Below are positions 1 to 11,998 of a DNA stretch of 64,000 nt, piece by piece. How positions within the stretch are numbered: the first letter of the stretch is position 1; every line of letters begins with the position of its first letter. Position numbers and translations under genes: made by a program. Below the pieces are notes generated by a model, which was given only the letters and a program-made list of their open reading frames with translations, made no database searches and had not been told where the DNA came from. Source of the stretch: Poronia punctata (Eukaryota; Ascomycota; Sordariomycetes; Xylariales; Xylariaceae); contig MU401481.1 in the NCBI GenBank assembly GCA_022579005.1, forward strand, positions 208,488-272,487. Direction: 5' to 3'.

Positions 1-488
1 GTTTATGTAGATCCGTGGGTGTCCTTCAGGGCCACCACCGCCGTCGCATGCAACAACGCGATCGTGTGTCCATCGGACAGGTTGTCGGTGGATAAGTTCG
101 ATAGCTGCCATCGATTGAGGCTATATAGTCCAACATAAGTCAATGTCTGATCTCGCAGGTCGTGTTTCTTGTTTTTTTCCCGGGGAGGTTCTCCTACCTG
201 GAGGTCGAAGTCGGTTTGTTCGAACCGGGGGCCAGCCATAGCGTGCGCTCGCGGCCTTTGACTCCTCGACCAGATCTCTGTCCGGTTCGGGGCCTGTTTC
301 AGGCCTCGTTCGGTGTTCTCGACGAGACCCAGGCTATCCTCTTCGCTCTTCGTTTCGGGGGTGGTTTCGCCCTTGACGTTGATGGGGTTTTTCTCGCATA
401 ACCGGGATGACACGGCAAAAGTGCGTCGAACTGCACATGTCGCCTGCGGAAGCCGTGCCGCGCTTCGGACGGACAAGCGCGAGATCAT
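1..488 (-). CDS. NDUFS6: Mitochondrial complex I NDUFS6-type subunit (C-terminus off window)
   Basis: Accessory zinc-binding subunit of NADH:ubiquinone oxidoreductase, acting in the mitochondrial inner membrane. Two exons are visible, complement 198-488 and 1-120, with a 77-nt intron at 121-197 (donor CAG|GTAGG, acceptor TATAG). The N-terminus ([13 protein letters not shown], rich in Arg and Ser, no acidic residues) looks like a mitochondrial presequence. Exon 1 holds the stretch [21 protein letters not shown] that is typical of fungal members. Exon 2 reads [20 protein letters not shown] followed by [16 protein letters not shown], the hallmark of the family. The final CxxC of the zinc site lies beyond position 1. 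The ATG at 488 is preferred to an in-frame TTG at 509. The gene is divergent from the Mpp6-like gene, about 600 bp away. Confidence 0.9.
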
Positions 489-1094
489 GGTGAACGTCGG
501 TAATGTCAATTGAGGGAATTGACCCGTCGGTGATCTGGATGTCAGTGATGGTCAGTTCCAGCCTGGGTTGGCAATTGGTCTCCCCGAGATGCGCTATGGG
601 AGCTCGGGCCACTTGCAAGGGTCTAGGTATCTACAGTTTAGACCCAGCAATATTGGTAGCGCTTGCAGGCAATTACAGTAGGTATGTACTTTACCACCTC
701 GCTTTAGTACTTGTCCTAACGTTGAATACTCAGCTAAATCCACGTATACATGCACAAGTCAAAGGTATCTACTACTGCTCTTTCCATTCTAGTAATCTGG
801 GTCGGGCATCATAACTACATATTTTTTACACGTACTCGCCTCGCGCGCTGACTTCTGGCGAATGCAAATACGTATTTGCTAACATAGATATATTGTTTAG
901 TGTGATGAAGCTCTCGTCAGCTCTGGTCTACCTAGTTACTTAAAGGTCAACCCTACGGGCTTGTAGTTTCTAGGATTGCGGCTCATCGTTCACAGTTCGT
1001 TGCTCGCCGCCTGGAACGAATTTGATCCTAAGGAACGCTTCCGGGCTTTTGTTCGCGCTTTTTGGTTGATATTAATAGACGGAGGGCCTGCAAG
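489..1094. other. Divergent intergenic region between NDUFS6 and MPP6-like genes
   Basis: About 600 bp between the two divergent start codons, so it must hold both promoters and both 5' leaders. Short open frames here overlap the NDUFS6 leader and show no recognisable protein. I see no clear TATA box or other named element. Confidence 0.6.
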
Positions 1095-1994
1095 ATGGCG
1101 TCACCAGGGACCCCGAAGACCATGTCTTCACGACTGCTGACTATGAAGTTTATGCAGAGGGCTGCTGCTTCTACCCCTTCATCTTCTGCGCCGAGCACGC
1201 CGACGGCTGATGACCAGTCGAGCAAGCGCCGCAAGGTCGAACATAACTCCGCGCCGCAGCCGGAAGTTGACGACCTAGTAAACCAAGCAGCCATCAAAGC
1301 AGCCATTGCAGAGGAAGAAAAGAAAGTCGAAGCCGCTTTACTGAAACGTGCTGAGGAATTAGGCGACGCTCACTGGGTGCTTCAGATGCCTGACCAGACC
1401 AAAAGCATTGCGAAAACTCCTCTAAAGGTGGTTCAAGTTGGCTTTGCCCAAATTGACTCTTCAGATGCCGCGGATGATGCCGACCCTTCACATCATAGTG
1501 TTCCGGCCCTGCGGCGGTATAATATGGACAAGAAGAAGGTGCGCACATCACCTTACCAAATCTATCGAGAGGACAATATCTTGTACTAATTGGTACCAAT
1601 CTAGGCAGGGGAAAAGAAGACCAATAGTACAAGTAACGAGGCAGACTCGGAGTCTGAATCCGATTCCGAGTCTGATTCGGATACTTCATCCTCCGAAGCG
1701 ACACCCGCACGGCAATCATTCGGTTCGAATTCACGAGCATCATCAGCGGCGCAATCTGCTACCCGTAAGATTCTGAAGGGCAAGAAAAGCGCAGAAAAGC
1801 TCAGGGCAGTGCAGTTCCAGGAAAAGCGGAGGAAAAAAGAAGTTAACTTGAACAAAGGTGGTATAACGTCCATCTCAGCCGGCGGGGCTACCCCTTCTTT
1901 CCGACAGCCTGTGAGTCTCACTTGTTATAATTGCAACCAGCCTGGGCACAAGGCCTCTGAATGCAAGAAGCCCAGGAACCAACAGGGACGTTGA
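1095..1994 (+). CDS. MPP6: Mpp6-like nuclear exosome cofactor with C-terminal CCHC zinc knuckle
   Basis: Exons 1095-1538 and 1605-1994 encode about 277 aa. The 66-nt intron has donor AAG|GTGCGC, a CTAAT branch and acceptor CTAG. The N-terminus reads SSRLLTMKFMQRAA, matching the conserved start of the M-phase phosphoprotein 6 (MPHOSPH6/Mpp6) family. A second match, EEEKKVEAALLKRAEELGD followed by AHWVLQMP, corresponds to the EEEKK...HW region of the human protein. Mpp6 binds RNA and the nuclear exosome (Rrp6/Mtr4 side) and helps rRNA and cryptic transcript decay; this role is taken from the family. The middle is an acidic Ser/Asp/Glu tract. The C-terminus is a classic C-x2-C-x4-H-x4-C knuckle at residues 255, 258, 263 and 268. 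The ATG at 1095 is chosen over an in-frame TTG at 1062. Confidence 0.85.
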
Positions 1995-4900
1995 AAAGGC
2001 GCTCTCTAGCACAATCGACATATATTAGACTCGAGCACCAGCCGTGTCCTTCCAGTATTCCATCGTCCAGCGATATCCTCTCGTCAGTTACCCTGACAGT
2101 ATACACGCGGTTGTGCCATTCGGAAGACAGACGACAAAGTACCTATATCTAGGTACCCAGTAAACGACGAAACCGCGTCGAATGATAAATAGGCCTTGAT
2201 GGATCATGATACCCAAGCCTCGATATGATGCTCCAAGTTTGTGTCTTCCAGTGTGGGCAGCTCATGAATTGGCTTGTATGGCACCTATTCCTGCTCTCAC
2301 AGTCAAGAGCATAGTGGAGGGGCTGTGTCGGCCGCTAGCTCATTTAGGAGCCCCAGTTGTCTTTTGGTTACACATCAGCCGGCATCTACGACGGTTATCA
2401 CATCGACAGGAGACAAGCTCGTCTACATAGTTAGAGTCTGATAAGACACAGCTGTGCAACTGTCGCTCCCTGTCCGAAGTTTACCATGATAACGAGTCGT
2501 GCTGGCTTTGTTTGTAACTATGAGAGGATCCCTAACCACAGAAAATGTGTCGGTTACACGCCTTGCTCACTTGATATTCTTGGTGTTCTAGATCTGCAGA
2601 TGACCTGCAGGCCCAAATTCTTTGTGGATGTAACCAACCTGGAAAAGCACATTGGTTATATCGATCTGCACGTTCTACCGGGGATACCGATCTCTGGACC
2701 CTTGAGGGTTCTGCTCCGCAAGTGTTACTGCCCTCGTAGGGTAAAAGGCAGCCACAGCTCGTATAAGTACGAGGGAGGGGACCGGTTCCCAAGCTGGGCC
2801 CCTGGCCGAGTGGGTAGCGGGAGAGCCTTTATTTCGAGGATAACGATTTGGTAACCTGTTTGAAGGGATCCAGGTCTGCAAACACTGGGAGACTGGTATC
2901 TGGTAATAGCATACCTTATACTGAGAGTTCCTTCCTTTGAGCTGTCCAGTATACTGATTGGCTGGTCTGACTGCGTTGCAGCTAGACTAGCCGCGGTAGG
3001 TATCACGACATGAAGGAAGGGGTACCCCACCAACTTCGGCACTTTCACAAGTGGGTGGGTGGTTCGGTTTCGAGTGAGATGCGGGGGGTCACAAGGCTGC
3101 TGCTTTCGCGACATTGACGTGATCGGTGACCGGCCTGGGTTAGCTGCATATAGTCAATCTACAAAGTATCTTTATTTGGAGAAACCCGCAACCTTGGCTA
3201 TGTGCCCAATGGCTCGCCTTGCAGAAAGTAAGCTCGCTAGGCTGGAAAATCCCCGTATTTTCAGTATTCTGCCATGTTGACGAATCAAAGACATGTGTTA
3301 TATGTTTCCGCTCCGCCGGGCTTCAGAAATCCCCACGACGACTCCGCCAAAATGCCCCAGATGAAACCCAACGTGAATAAGATGGATGCAGGCAGCTCAT
3401 CCGGGGGGATCTAGAACATGTGCCATCACATCAGGGCTAATGCTAACAGATGAGTTGGGTAATCATGTATGGCGGGGTCGGTCGTCTTTCTCCTAGTATT
3501 AAGATGAATTAGCTCCAAACGCCAGAACAGAGAATGTCAGTCAGTCATAATATCCGAGACATCGGGGAGTGCTGCATATCTTACCCCTACTTTGCTAGAT
3601 ATCAGTCCATAGACTACTGCACAAAATAGATAGATAGTAAGATCAAAAGTTCCAATCTGACTCCTGACTTTGTATTACGCGCCCCAACCGGGAGAGAATA
3701 TTCATCATAGGTCCTTCGTCCTTGAGGTTGGTTGGCGAGGCTCCCGTGCCACATGGGTACGCTGGAGTAAAAGAATGGAAAAGATGTTTTGGATGTAGGT
3801 TTGGGCTTCTTGTATGGGCGTTGGAGTCAGTATTATCGATGCCAAGTCGACATCCACCTCCTTGGTTTTGGGAACATTAGGTGACCTAAGTCCACGGGAG
3901 AGTCTTGTCTTCAGTAGCCAAGATAATGGGAAACATGCAGCGAGGATCATAGGCTATAGAGACACATCAACTAGACTAGATAAGCGCACCTATTGTGGTA
4001 TATCCTGCATACGGGCCATACCAACGGGACGTTCTAATCCGCCTAACCTACCTCCTTACATATTTGCGTTGTGGAGCCCTGTCTACTTGCCCACGTGTTG
4101 GGCAGCCATTTCTTTTCTTGAAGCTTCCATTGAAGATATTCTCGACCGCATCCCATATCTATGCATATCCGAGGAGGTGAGGCGAGGAGTGGAGGGAGGG
4201 ATAGGGTATCAGCCGGGCATTACTCGAAACGCCGCTTCGCCGTCAACCTAACAATACCTATGTAACCCTATTAAGTAGGGAGTACCTACCTAGGCCGTCC
4301 CCTTACCTGTTATCAAACATTCTTGCTTGCCCTCGCTGACTTATTGGATGCTTCGGTGTTGCTTTCGTAGTTTTGCTTGCTGCTTTACCTACGTCTGATA
4401 TGGGTATGTATACCTACGCATTTGTTCACGGCGAACTCTTGATTCATCATAGTCAGATTGTGACCCCGTGAGTGCATATTATCAGGCGCCGACAAGATGA
4501 TCTATTGGACACCAGCAATACAAAGTGCGTCTGGTGCGTACATGGCATGCATAATCAAGTACGTGTAAGCATCAATACATAGTACCTAGATCAAGCGTCC
4601 GAGTTAAGGGGTGTTTGAGATCAACCTGTAGGTAGGTACGATACCCAATATATGTACACGTAGAAAAAGCTCCTACCGGTTTGAGATACGTAAGACTAGG
4701 CAGATTGTATCTGGGGAAAGTGGAATGGCAGATCCCATATTCCATTCACCGTTACCGTTACAGTTACTGTGTTTTGCATTCCCCATTTCCCATTCAGCAT
4801 TTGTTGCAAAACTTTGCCATAACTGCCCACCATTTGTAAGTTGTTTGCTGTTGGACCATAGCACCTGCAGTTAGTCAAACCCAAACTGGTGAGATTTCCT

Positions 4901-7429
4901 TGATTCATCATCACCCTCATGTTTGTTCCTGCCTTGCACTGGAAAAGTACACGTAAATTGGCATTGGCGGCGCTTATGTCATACAACATTCTTCTCTCGT
5001 ACTAGGTACCTTAGTTCCTACTCCTTGCCACTTCTTATTATATTATTCTAAAAATAAAGATGAATAGGAAGCTGTCGAGTCAAATGACGGATTGGCGATA
5101 CCTACATACCTACTGACGGGTATCTATGTCAGACTAGGCATGTACTACACGTATGTAGGTCCTAACGGATAACTGCCTCATAGTACCGTAATTGGCGAGG
5201 TCCCGATCCATGCCCGGAGTGCGTTGTTGGTTGATTTTTGAAGCTTCATCATTCCTGCCGCGACTCCTGGAGTTGGTGTTCGGGTTCCTGCCAAGACACA
5301 TTTTTGTCTTGGGTTCACCGTTTGCTATTTAACCTGCATAGCTACTATTCTCTCCATTCCGTTGGCTCGTCACAATAGGCTCGGCTATGATCTATTAGTC
5401 ACCCTCCCCGGTATTTGGGACCGTTCTGTCGTACACCGTGGTACATAAACCGACCATACGAGTACGTAGTATCCCTGTTGTGTTCGTCTAACGGCAATAT
5501 TTGTTGGTCATCTTCGACTGGGCCATATTCCTATAAGTACTTGAGAGCTGATAAAGCATCGCGGTGGAATTTCACAGTTTCATAGTTCATTTCGCCTACC
5601 TTTTTCATCCTCAGTAATCCCACAATTTACAGCATCTCCGTAGTTACCTACATATATAAAACATAATACTTTACACACACGTATCCTAACGATCCGCTGA
5701 TCATCGACATTCGAGGGATCGGCATAAGCGCCGCAAGTCCGCGTCAAACGCAAGACGGTTCCGGGCTAAATATTTCTGGTACCGGGATCTGTCAATTGGT
5801 CTCTAGTCTACACGTACCTCGCACAGCCTCAACGTCGAGGTTTGCTTCTGGTTGGCTATATCCACCTACTTAACACAGAGCTATCTTAGGCACTCGAGTT
5901 AAAAGTACGCGCGACTCAAGATCTCACCAGCTGGGGCCACCCCTCTTTCATCCCCTGCCCCAATCCGGCATCTCGATATTACTCGCTCTGCCACCAGATT
6001 TGACCTTCCCTGATAGGACTGGAAATAATACCCTGACACCTGACTCTCTGGTGAGAAGAGCCCGAGGGTGGACGAGTCTCTGCATCTGACTAAATCCCTA
6101 GTCTGTTTGAAGGGCGCGAGTGAGGCAAAGAAAGCTCTTTGGCTAACTTGACTATTATAGCGCAGGTCTCCTCGGGTCCCCCAGATTCGGGCCTGGATGA
6201 CAATTCCCCAGCCTCCATAGTTTATTCATAGTAGCCCGTTTTGACTCTGCGAAGCGGTTCGGAGTTGGGTCTCTTCCTTCACTGCCACTGTCATTGTCGT
6301 TGGCATTGTCACTTTGCAATTTATTGCCCGCGCAGTATCAAGTAGGGTAGGTAAGGGGGCAGGATCAAAAAAATCATAAACTCGGCGTATCCTGCTGTTC
6401 CGTCACGTTGACTACGAAAATCGACCTCCCAGGCACATACTCGTATTAACAATAACGACCATAAGGGTACCCACCATCGCTACCTAGTTTTGGACCACAC
6501 AAACCCATACGCGGACGCAGGCGCACATACGATAGGTACGGAGCACGACAGTTGTTGTAGCTGACCCGCTCCTGCTAGGTCTTCCTTCGTCTTAGCCGTT
6601 GCATGTGCATCCGGACCCAGAGATAGACACCTACCACCTATAGGTTCATAGCCGGCAGACCACAGTTACCACTTCTAATTTCTATACTATCACCAACATA
6701 CATCATTATACCCACCCACCCAACCATCCACGTATCCATAGGGCGTTTTACTACCCTGGCACCCTGGGTACCATCTCCAGTCTAGCAGTTGTTGGAAAGC
6801 GTTATCGGGATATCAGGTGATCGGGACTTGATTGGACAGCACGAAGTTGAGGGAGGAAACCGTAGGCGCGGGTGTGGGCGCGATTCTGGCAGTCTTTGCA
6901 GCTCGTTTCAGTCCCTTTGCCGGCAACACCAGTCAGTGGTCGATTCACTCAAAGTATTAGGTATATCGACCTTACTCGATCCCACCTCGCCGGAACTATT
7001 CAAACTATCCTGGTCCTTGCAGGTTTTGCCCCTGGGACTTTAGCGTCCCCACCAGACCCCCAAGCGGCCCTGAGTCGGGACGTTCTACTCGTCTTTAGTA
7101 GGTAATTAGGTGCGTGCGACCCTGACGAGACGAGCAAGCGTGGAGGGGTTTGACTGGAGCCAACTGGGTCCGACCGCCCTACCACTTGCACCATCACCAT
7201 CATCGTTATTGGATAATAGTGTTTTCTACCCAGATCCCCTAACTCCGTCCCGTCGCCACAACTTTGTGGTTTTATGTCACCTTTTCCCGCCGGCTTTGCC
7301 CTGCGGCTACATCCTCTCTTTTCCCAGACAACGCTCATCAGGCACACCAGTCACACCTGGCGTCTTGGGCATATTAGGCAGCGCATAGCAAGAGAACTGA
7401 TCTGTTTTAACCGTAGCCGATTGTCCAAC
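1995..7429. other. Long intergenic region, no supportable gene
   Basis: 5.4 kb without a frame that resembles a protein. The largest open stretches (about 122 and 145 codons near 2.5 and 3.8 kb) show no domain, no convincing splice partners and overlap frames on the other strand. The sequence is sprinkled with TACCTA/TAGGTA tetramer-like motifs (for example 4282-4296, 5098-5112). The last few hundred bases (from about 6.6 kb) are C-rich and A/C-rich and probably contain the promoter and leader of the insulinase gene. Confidence 0.55.
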
Positions 7430-10400
7430 ATGAGTCCTCGAACCCCGCGCCAAGATGGGACAGGATCGCCCGCTGTGCTGCAACGGGAGACCTTCTCGAA
7501 ACCCGTCGAGCGGGTGACGGATCAACTCGAGATACCTTCGTTAGATGATCGACAGTACCGTGTAATCCGCCTACCCAACAAACTCGAGGCTCTTCTTGTC
7601 CACGATCCCGAAACAGACAAGGCTAGTGCCGCGCTGGACGTTGAAGTTGGAAACTTTAGCGATGATGATACCATGCCAGGCATGGCGCACGCCGTTGAAC
7701 ACGTGAGTGTGCCTCTCAAACTTTCACCCCTCCTCTCTCCTAAAAAGGGGTCGTATTTCGATTCGGCTAACAAACTGCGCAGCTTCTTTTTATGGGAACC
7801 AAGAAGTTCCCCGAAGAGAACGCGTATAATGTATATCTTTCCTCGCATTCAGGTAGCTCTAACGCATATACTGCTTCTACCTCGACCAATTACTACTTCG
7901 ATATCGCTGCCAAGCCGAGTAATGGCGAGGAGCCTTCGGAAACAAACCTGTCACCGCTGCATGGCGGTCTAGACCGATTTGCTCAGTTTTTCATCGAGCC
8001 TCTTTTCCTTCCTTCCACATTGGAACGAGAGCTCCGAGCTGTCGATTCCGAGAACAAGAAGAACTTACAGAGCGACACATGGCGCATACATCAGTTGGAA
8101 AAATCGCAATCCAACCCCAAACATCCGTATTGTCACTTCTCGACGGGCAACTTCGAGGTGCTCAAGACCGTCCCAGAATCCCAGGGCATCGACGTGAGAC
8201 AGAAGTTCATCGATTTCCACGAGAAGCATTACTCTGCAAACAGAATGAAGCTATGTGTTCTTGGCAGAGAGCCGTTAGATCTGCTGGAAAAATGGGTAGC
8301 CGAGCTATTCGCAGGCATACCGAATAAAGACCTGCCCCAGAACCGCTGGGAGGACGATGTCCCCTTTAGCCAGGAGTACTTGGCAATGCAGGTATTTGCC
8401 AAGCCTGTCATGGACTCTAGGGAGTTGAGCCTCTCCTTCCCGTTCCTGGACGAGGAGAAGCTCTTCGAGAGCCAGCCCAGTCGATATATTAGCCATTTGA
8501 TCGGTCACGAAGGGCCTGGTAGTGTCATGTCCTACATCAAATCGAAAGGATGGGCAAACTCTCTTAGTGCTGGCGCTTACCCGGTTTGCCCGGGAACACC
8601 CAGCATGTTTGACTGTCAGGTTCGACTGACGAAAGAAGTAAGCAGCTCATTTGTGGTAAAAGCATACCGACTAGAAACTTAGCTAACGCCCTCGCTACAG
8701 GGACTGAAAAATTACAAAGAAGTGGTCAAGGTTATCTTCCAATACATTTCTTTACTTCGCCAAACCCCTCCGCAGTCGTGGATCTTCGAGGAACAGAGGG
8801 AAATGGCCGACGTCGAGTTCAAATACAAGCAGAAGACGCCTGCCAGCCGTTTCACAAGCAAGATCTCCTCGGTAATGCAGAAGCCTCTGCCACGAGAGTG
8901 GTTGCTTAGCGGACAGAGCCGTCTGCGGAAATTCGAGCCGTCGATAATTGAGAAGGGGATATCCCTTTTGCGGCCAGAAAACATGAGGATGACGATAATA
9001 TCCCGAGACTTCCCGGGCGACTGGGACAAGAAAGAGAAATGGTACGGCACCGAGTACAAATCGGAGAAGATACCCGACGACTTTTTGGCCGAGCTCTCGG
9101 AAGCTCTGAACGCGGCGCCTGGACAGCAACTCCCTGCTCTGCACCTACCGCATAAGAACCAGTTCATCCCGACAAAGCTCGAGGTGGAGAAAAAGGAGGT
9201 GGAGAAGGCGGCGGTAGCGCCCCACGTGATCCGTAATGACCAAATAGTCAGGACCTGGTGGAAGAAGGACGATACGTTCTGGGTCCCCAAGGCCAACTTT
9301 ATCGTCAGCATGAAGAATCCCATCATATTCGCGTCTGCCAGGAACACGGTTAAGACGAAACTATTCACGGATGTAGTCAGGGACGCACTGGAGGAATACT
9401 CGTACGATGCCGAAGTAGCAGGCTTGCAGTACAACGTCACGATCGACTCGAGGGGCTTGTTCGTCGAGCTATCCGGTTACAACGACAAGTTGGCTGTTCT
9501 TCTCGAGCAGGTGCTCCTTACTATGCGGGATCTTGTGGTCAAGGACGATCGGTTTGAGATCATAAAGGAACGCCTAACTCGGGCATACAAGAACTGCGAA
9601 CTTCAACAGCCCTTCACGCAGATTGGAGACTATGTATCCTGGCTAACGGCGGAGCAAGACTATGTCGTGGAACAGTTTTCAGCCGAACTGGGCGGAATCA
9701 CAGCCGAGGACGTCCGGTCTTTCCATAAAGATATCATGTCGCAGCTACACATCGAAGCCTACGTCCACGGCAATCTGTACAAGGAAGACGCGCTGAAGTT
9801 GACAGACATGATTGAGTCCATCTTGAAGCCGCAGCCCCTGCCCAAGGAAGAATGGCCCATTCTGCGATCGCTCGACCTCCCTCCCGGCTCGAACTATTTC
9901 TACCAGAAGACTCTGAAAGACCCTGCCAACGTCAACCACTGCCTCGAATATTACCTCCATATCGGAGACAAGGGCGACAGGTCGATACGTGCCAAGACTC
10001 AGTTGCTAGACCAGATGATCCACGAGCCGGCCTTTGACCAGCTCAGGACGAAGGAGCAGCTCGGATATATCGTCTTCAGCGGGTTCAGGAGCACGGCAAC
10101 GACTTACGGATTCCGGTTCATCATCCAGAGCGAGAGGACGTCGGAGTATCTGGAGTCACGCATCGACTCCTTCCTCCAGTCGCAGGCCACGGCTATTCGA
10201 GAGATGACGGACGAGACCTTTGAGAGCCACAAGAGAAGTGTGATCAACAAGCGTCTTGAGAAGCTTAAGAACTTGTCTCAGGAGACTGGAAGACATTGGG
10301 CGCAAATATCTAATGAATATTACGACTTCGATGTTTGTAAGTTTTCCCTCCTCCCTTGGCCTAACCACGTGGGACGAGTGCCATACGCCGCCAAAGGTAC

Positions 10401-10757
10401 CGAGGTTTCAGTAACTAATGTGTTTACAAATACTTAGCCAAGCAAGATGCGGCCGCAGTGGAAAGACTCACCAAGTCCGAAATGGTCGACTTTTACACCA
10501 AATTCATAGACCCTACATCTCCAGTACGAGCTAAATTGGCTGTGCAGCTCATTGCGCAAGGGTCCAGCTCTAAATCTACCGATGCCAGCGGCAAACAGAA
10601 TGAGGAACCTGCAGAGACGTCACCGCCCGTGTCGAATGGAACCACGCCGGTCTTGATCACAAATGTTCGGGACTATAAGGCCGGGCTGGCACTCACCGGC
10701 GGGGCCCGTCCGACGCACGACTTGAGCGAGTTTGAAGAATTAGACTCGAAGCTGTAG
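7430..10757 (+). CDS. STE23: M16A metallopeptidase, insulin-degrading enzyme / Ste23 homologue
   Basis: Four exons, 7430-7702, 7783-8637, 8701-10336 and 10438-10757, encode about 1027 aa. Intron 1 falls exactly after the inverted zinc motif HAVEH (residues 87-91), and exon 2 continues LLFMGTKKFPEENAYN. The third zinc ligand is Glu181 in AVDSENKKN; the spacing is about 13 residues longer than in human IDE because of an insertion around residues 134-147. The C-terminal half keeps LRTKEQLGYIVFSGF, typical of the non-catalytic M16 half. The family degrades small peptides inside a closed chamber; yeast Ste23 and Axl1 process a-factor. Size and residues indicate an active enzyme. An in-frame ATG at 7274 would add 52 residues (see findings). 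The gene is convergent with the Yta7-like gene. The C-terminal ~60 residues are Ser/Pro-rich and probably disordered. Confidence 0.95.
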
Positions 10758-11060
10758 ATCCTAGAAGCTATTTGTTGCGTGTGTGCGAATGGGGGGTATG
10801 CATAGATGGGATATATGTGCGTTTTTTATTCGGTTACCTAGCTTACTATGGTTGGTGCTCACGTTCATGATTACATGATGCATGGGCATGGGCATGGCAT
10901 CTATCTTATGGTGATGATATGATCATCTTTAATGGAGCGTTTTAATTTTTATAGAAAATACTTGATGGATACTAGCGGTTTCCATTTATTAGAAAATAAA
11001 GAAAGGGGGGATGAAAGAAGTATGATGGGAAAGGGATATACATGGATGGAAAGTCAGGAG

Positions 11061-11142
11061 GAAAGAGAGAGAGACAGAGAGAAAGAGAGAGAGACAGAGA
11101 GAAAGAGAGAGAGACAGAGAGAAAGACAGAGAGAGAGAGAGA
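11061..11142. repeat. 20-bp purine tandem repeat
   Basis: Three exact copies of a 20-nt unit (GAAAGAGAGAGAGACAGAGA) at 11061-11080, 11081-11100 and 11101-11120, followed by a degenerate partial copy to about 11142. It lies in the 3' region downstream of the insulinase gene. Confidence 0.95.
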
Positions 11143-11494
11143 AGCGACGATGGGAAAATAGATCGTTGGAAAGGAAGGAAGGAAGGAATGAATATATAAA
11201 CGTTTTCACTTTCTGAATTTTTTAAAAGTGCATTTCACAACTCTACTCTGTCCTGCAAATTTATCTGCTAAATATAAAGCCTGGATCATATCTACTCGTA
11301 TGGAAGCAGCGGGCTTCGTGAATTTTCTGATAGAGCAAGAGTTTAAAGTAAATAAGTAAATGAATAAATAATGGACAATTTTCGCTACCATATCTATGTA
11401 TGTACCTAGTATCTACTCTACCTACCAGATGTCACTCACTCTGTCTTGTCTGGACAGAGAAAAGTAAGTAGAAGTGGCCCCTATCCTATCAGTG

Positions 11495-11515
11495 CGTACG
11501 TACGTACGTACGTAC
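11495..11515. repeat. CGTA tetranucleotide microsatellite
   Basis: Five CGTA units in a row. The unit is self-complementary, so the tract is a perfect palindrome. Confidence 0.9.
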
Positions 11516-11998
11516 TATACGGTATTGGTACTTGTATATACATATTATACGCAAGGACAGGAGACTGATTCCCTTATCTAGAAACAATCACAACTCGACT
11601 TCTTTCCTTTTGAAATCGCTTGTTTGTTTGTTTATTTCTCCGGCTTTGTTGCATCTGTTTCACACACACACACATCTCAATGAGGGGAGGGAGGAAGAAA
11701 AAAAAAAGGTTGACGCCACACCCCTGTCCGAAAACCAAACCCGTGCGCGCGCGCGCCTGTCTGTCTGTCTGTCTCTTTACATACTACCAACCCACCCAGC
11801 CAACCAAACAAACCAACAAACAACCGACCAACCAACAAACAAATTAATCATGATGGAAAAAAAACGAATAATGTCTCTAGCAGTACAGTCATCCAGGACG
11901 TGTTATGCTTGGTGTGTTTTGGTGGTGGTACTTGTTGTTTTCCAACGACGTGAAGGATATGAATAAGGGTCTGTGCGAGAAAGCGGAAGACAACAAAT

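Larger units (their letters stand above)
10758..11998. other. Convergent 3' intergenic region with simple repeats
   Basis: 1.2 kb between two convergent stop codons. It holds a purine-rich tandem repeat (11061-11142), a CGTA repeat (11495-11515), a short CA run near 11663 and a C/A-rich stretch at 11770-11840 made of CAACCAAC-like units. Open frames here are products of these simple repeats. I see no gene. Confidence 0.7.

Noticed and set aside
1062..1094. Upstream TTG extension of the Mpp6-like frame
   Set aside because: TTG is not an expected start here and the ATG at 1095 gives the family's N-terminus.
2486..2854. 122-codon open frame
   Set aside because: No recognisable motif and overlapped by three other frames on the minus strand.
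3814..4251. 145-codon open frame
   Set aside because: No domain, signal or splice partner, and an overlapping frame lies on the other strand. Fits chance in 5 kb of non-coding DNA.
11061..11142. Possible CRISPR-like array
   Set aside because: The units are adjacent with no spacers; it is a purine microsatellite in a eukaryotic genome.
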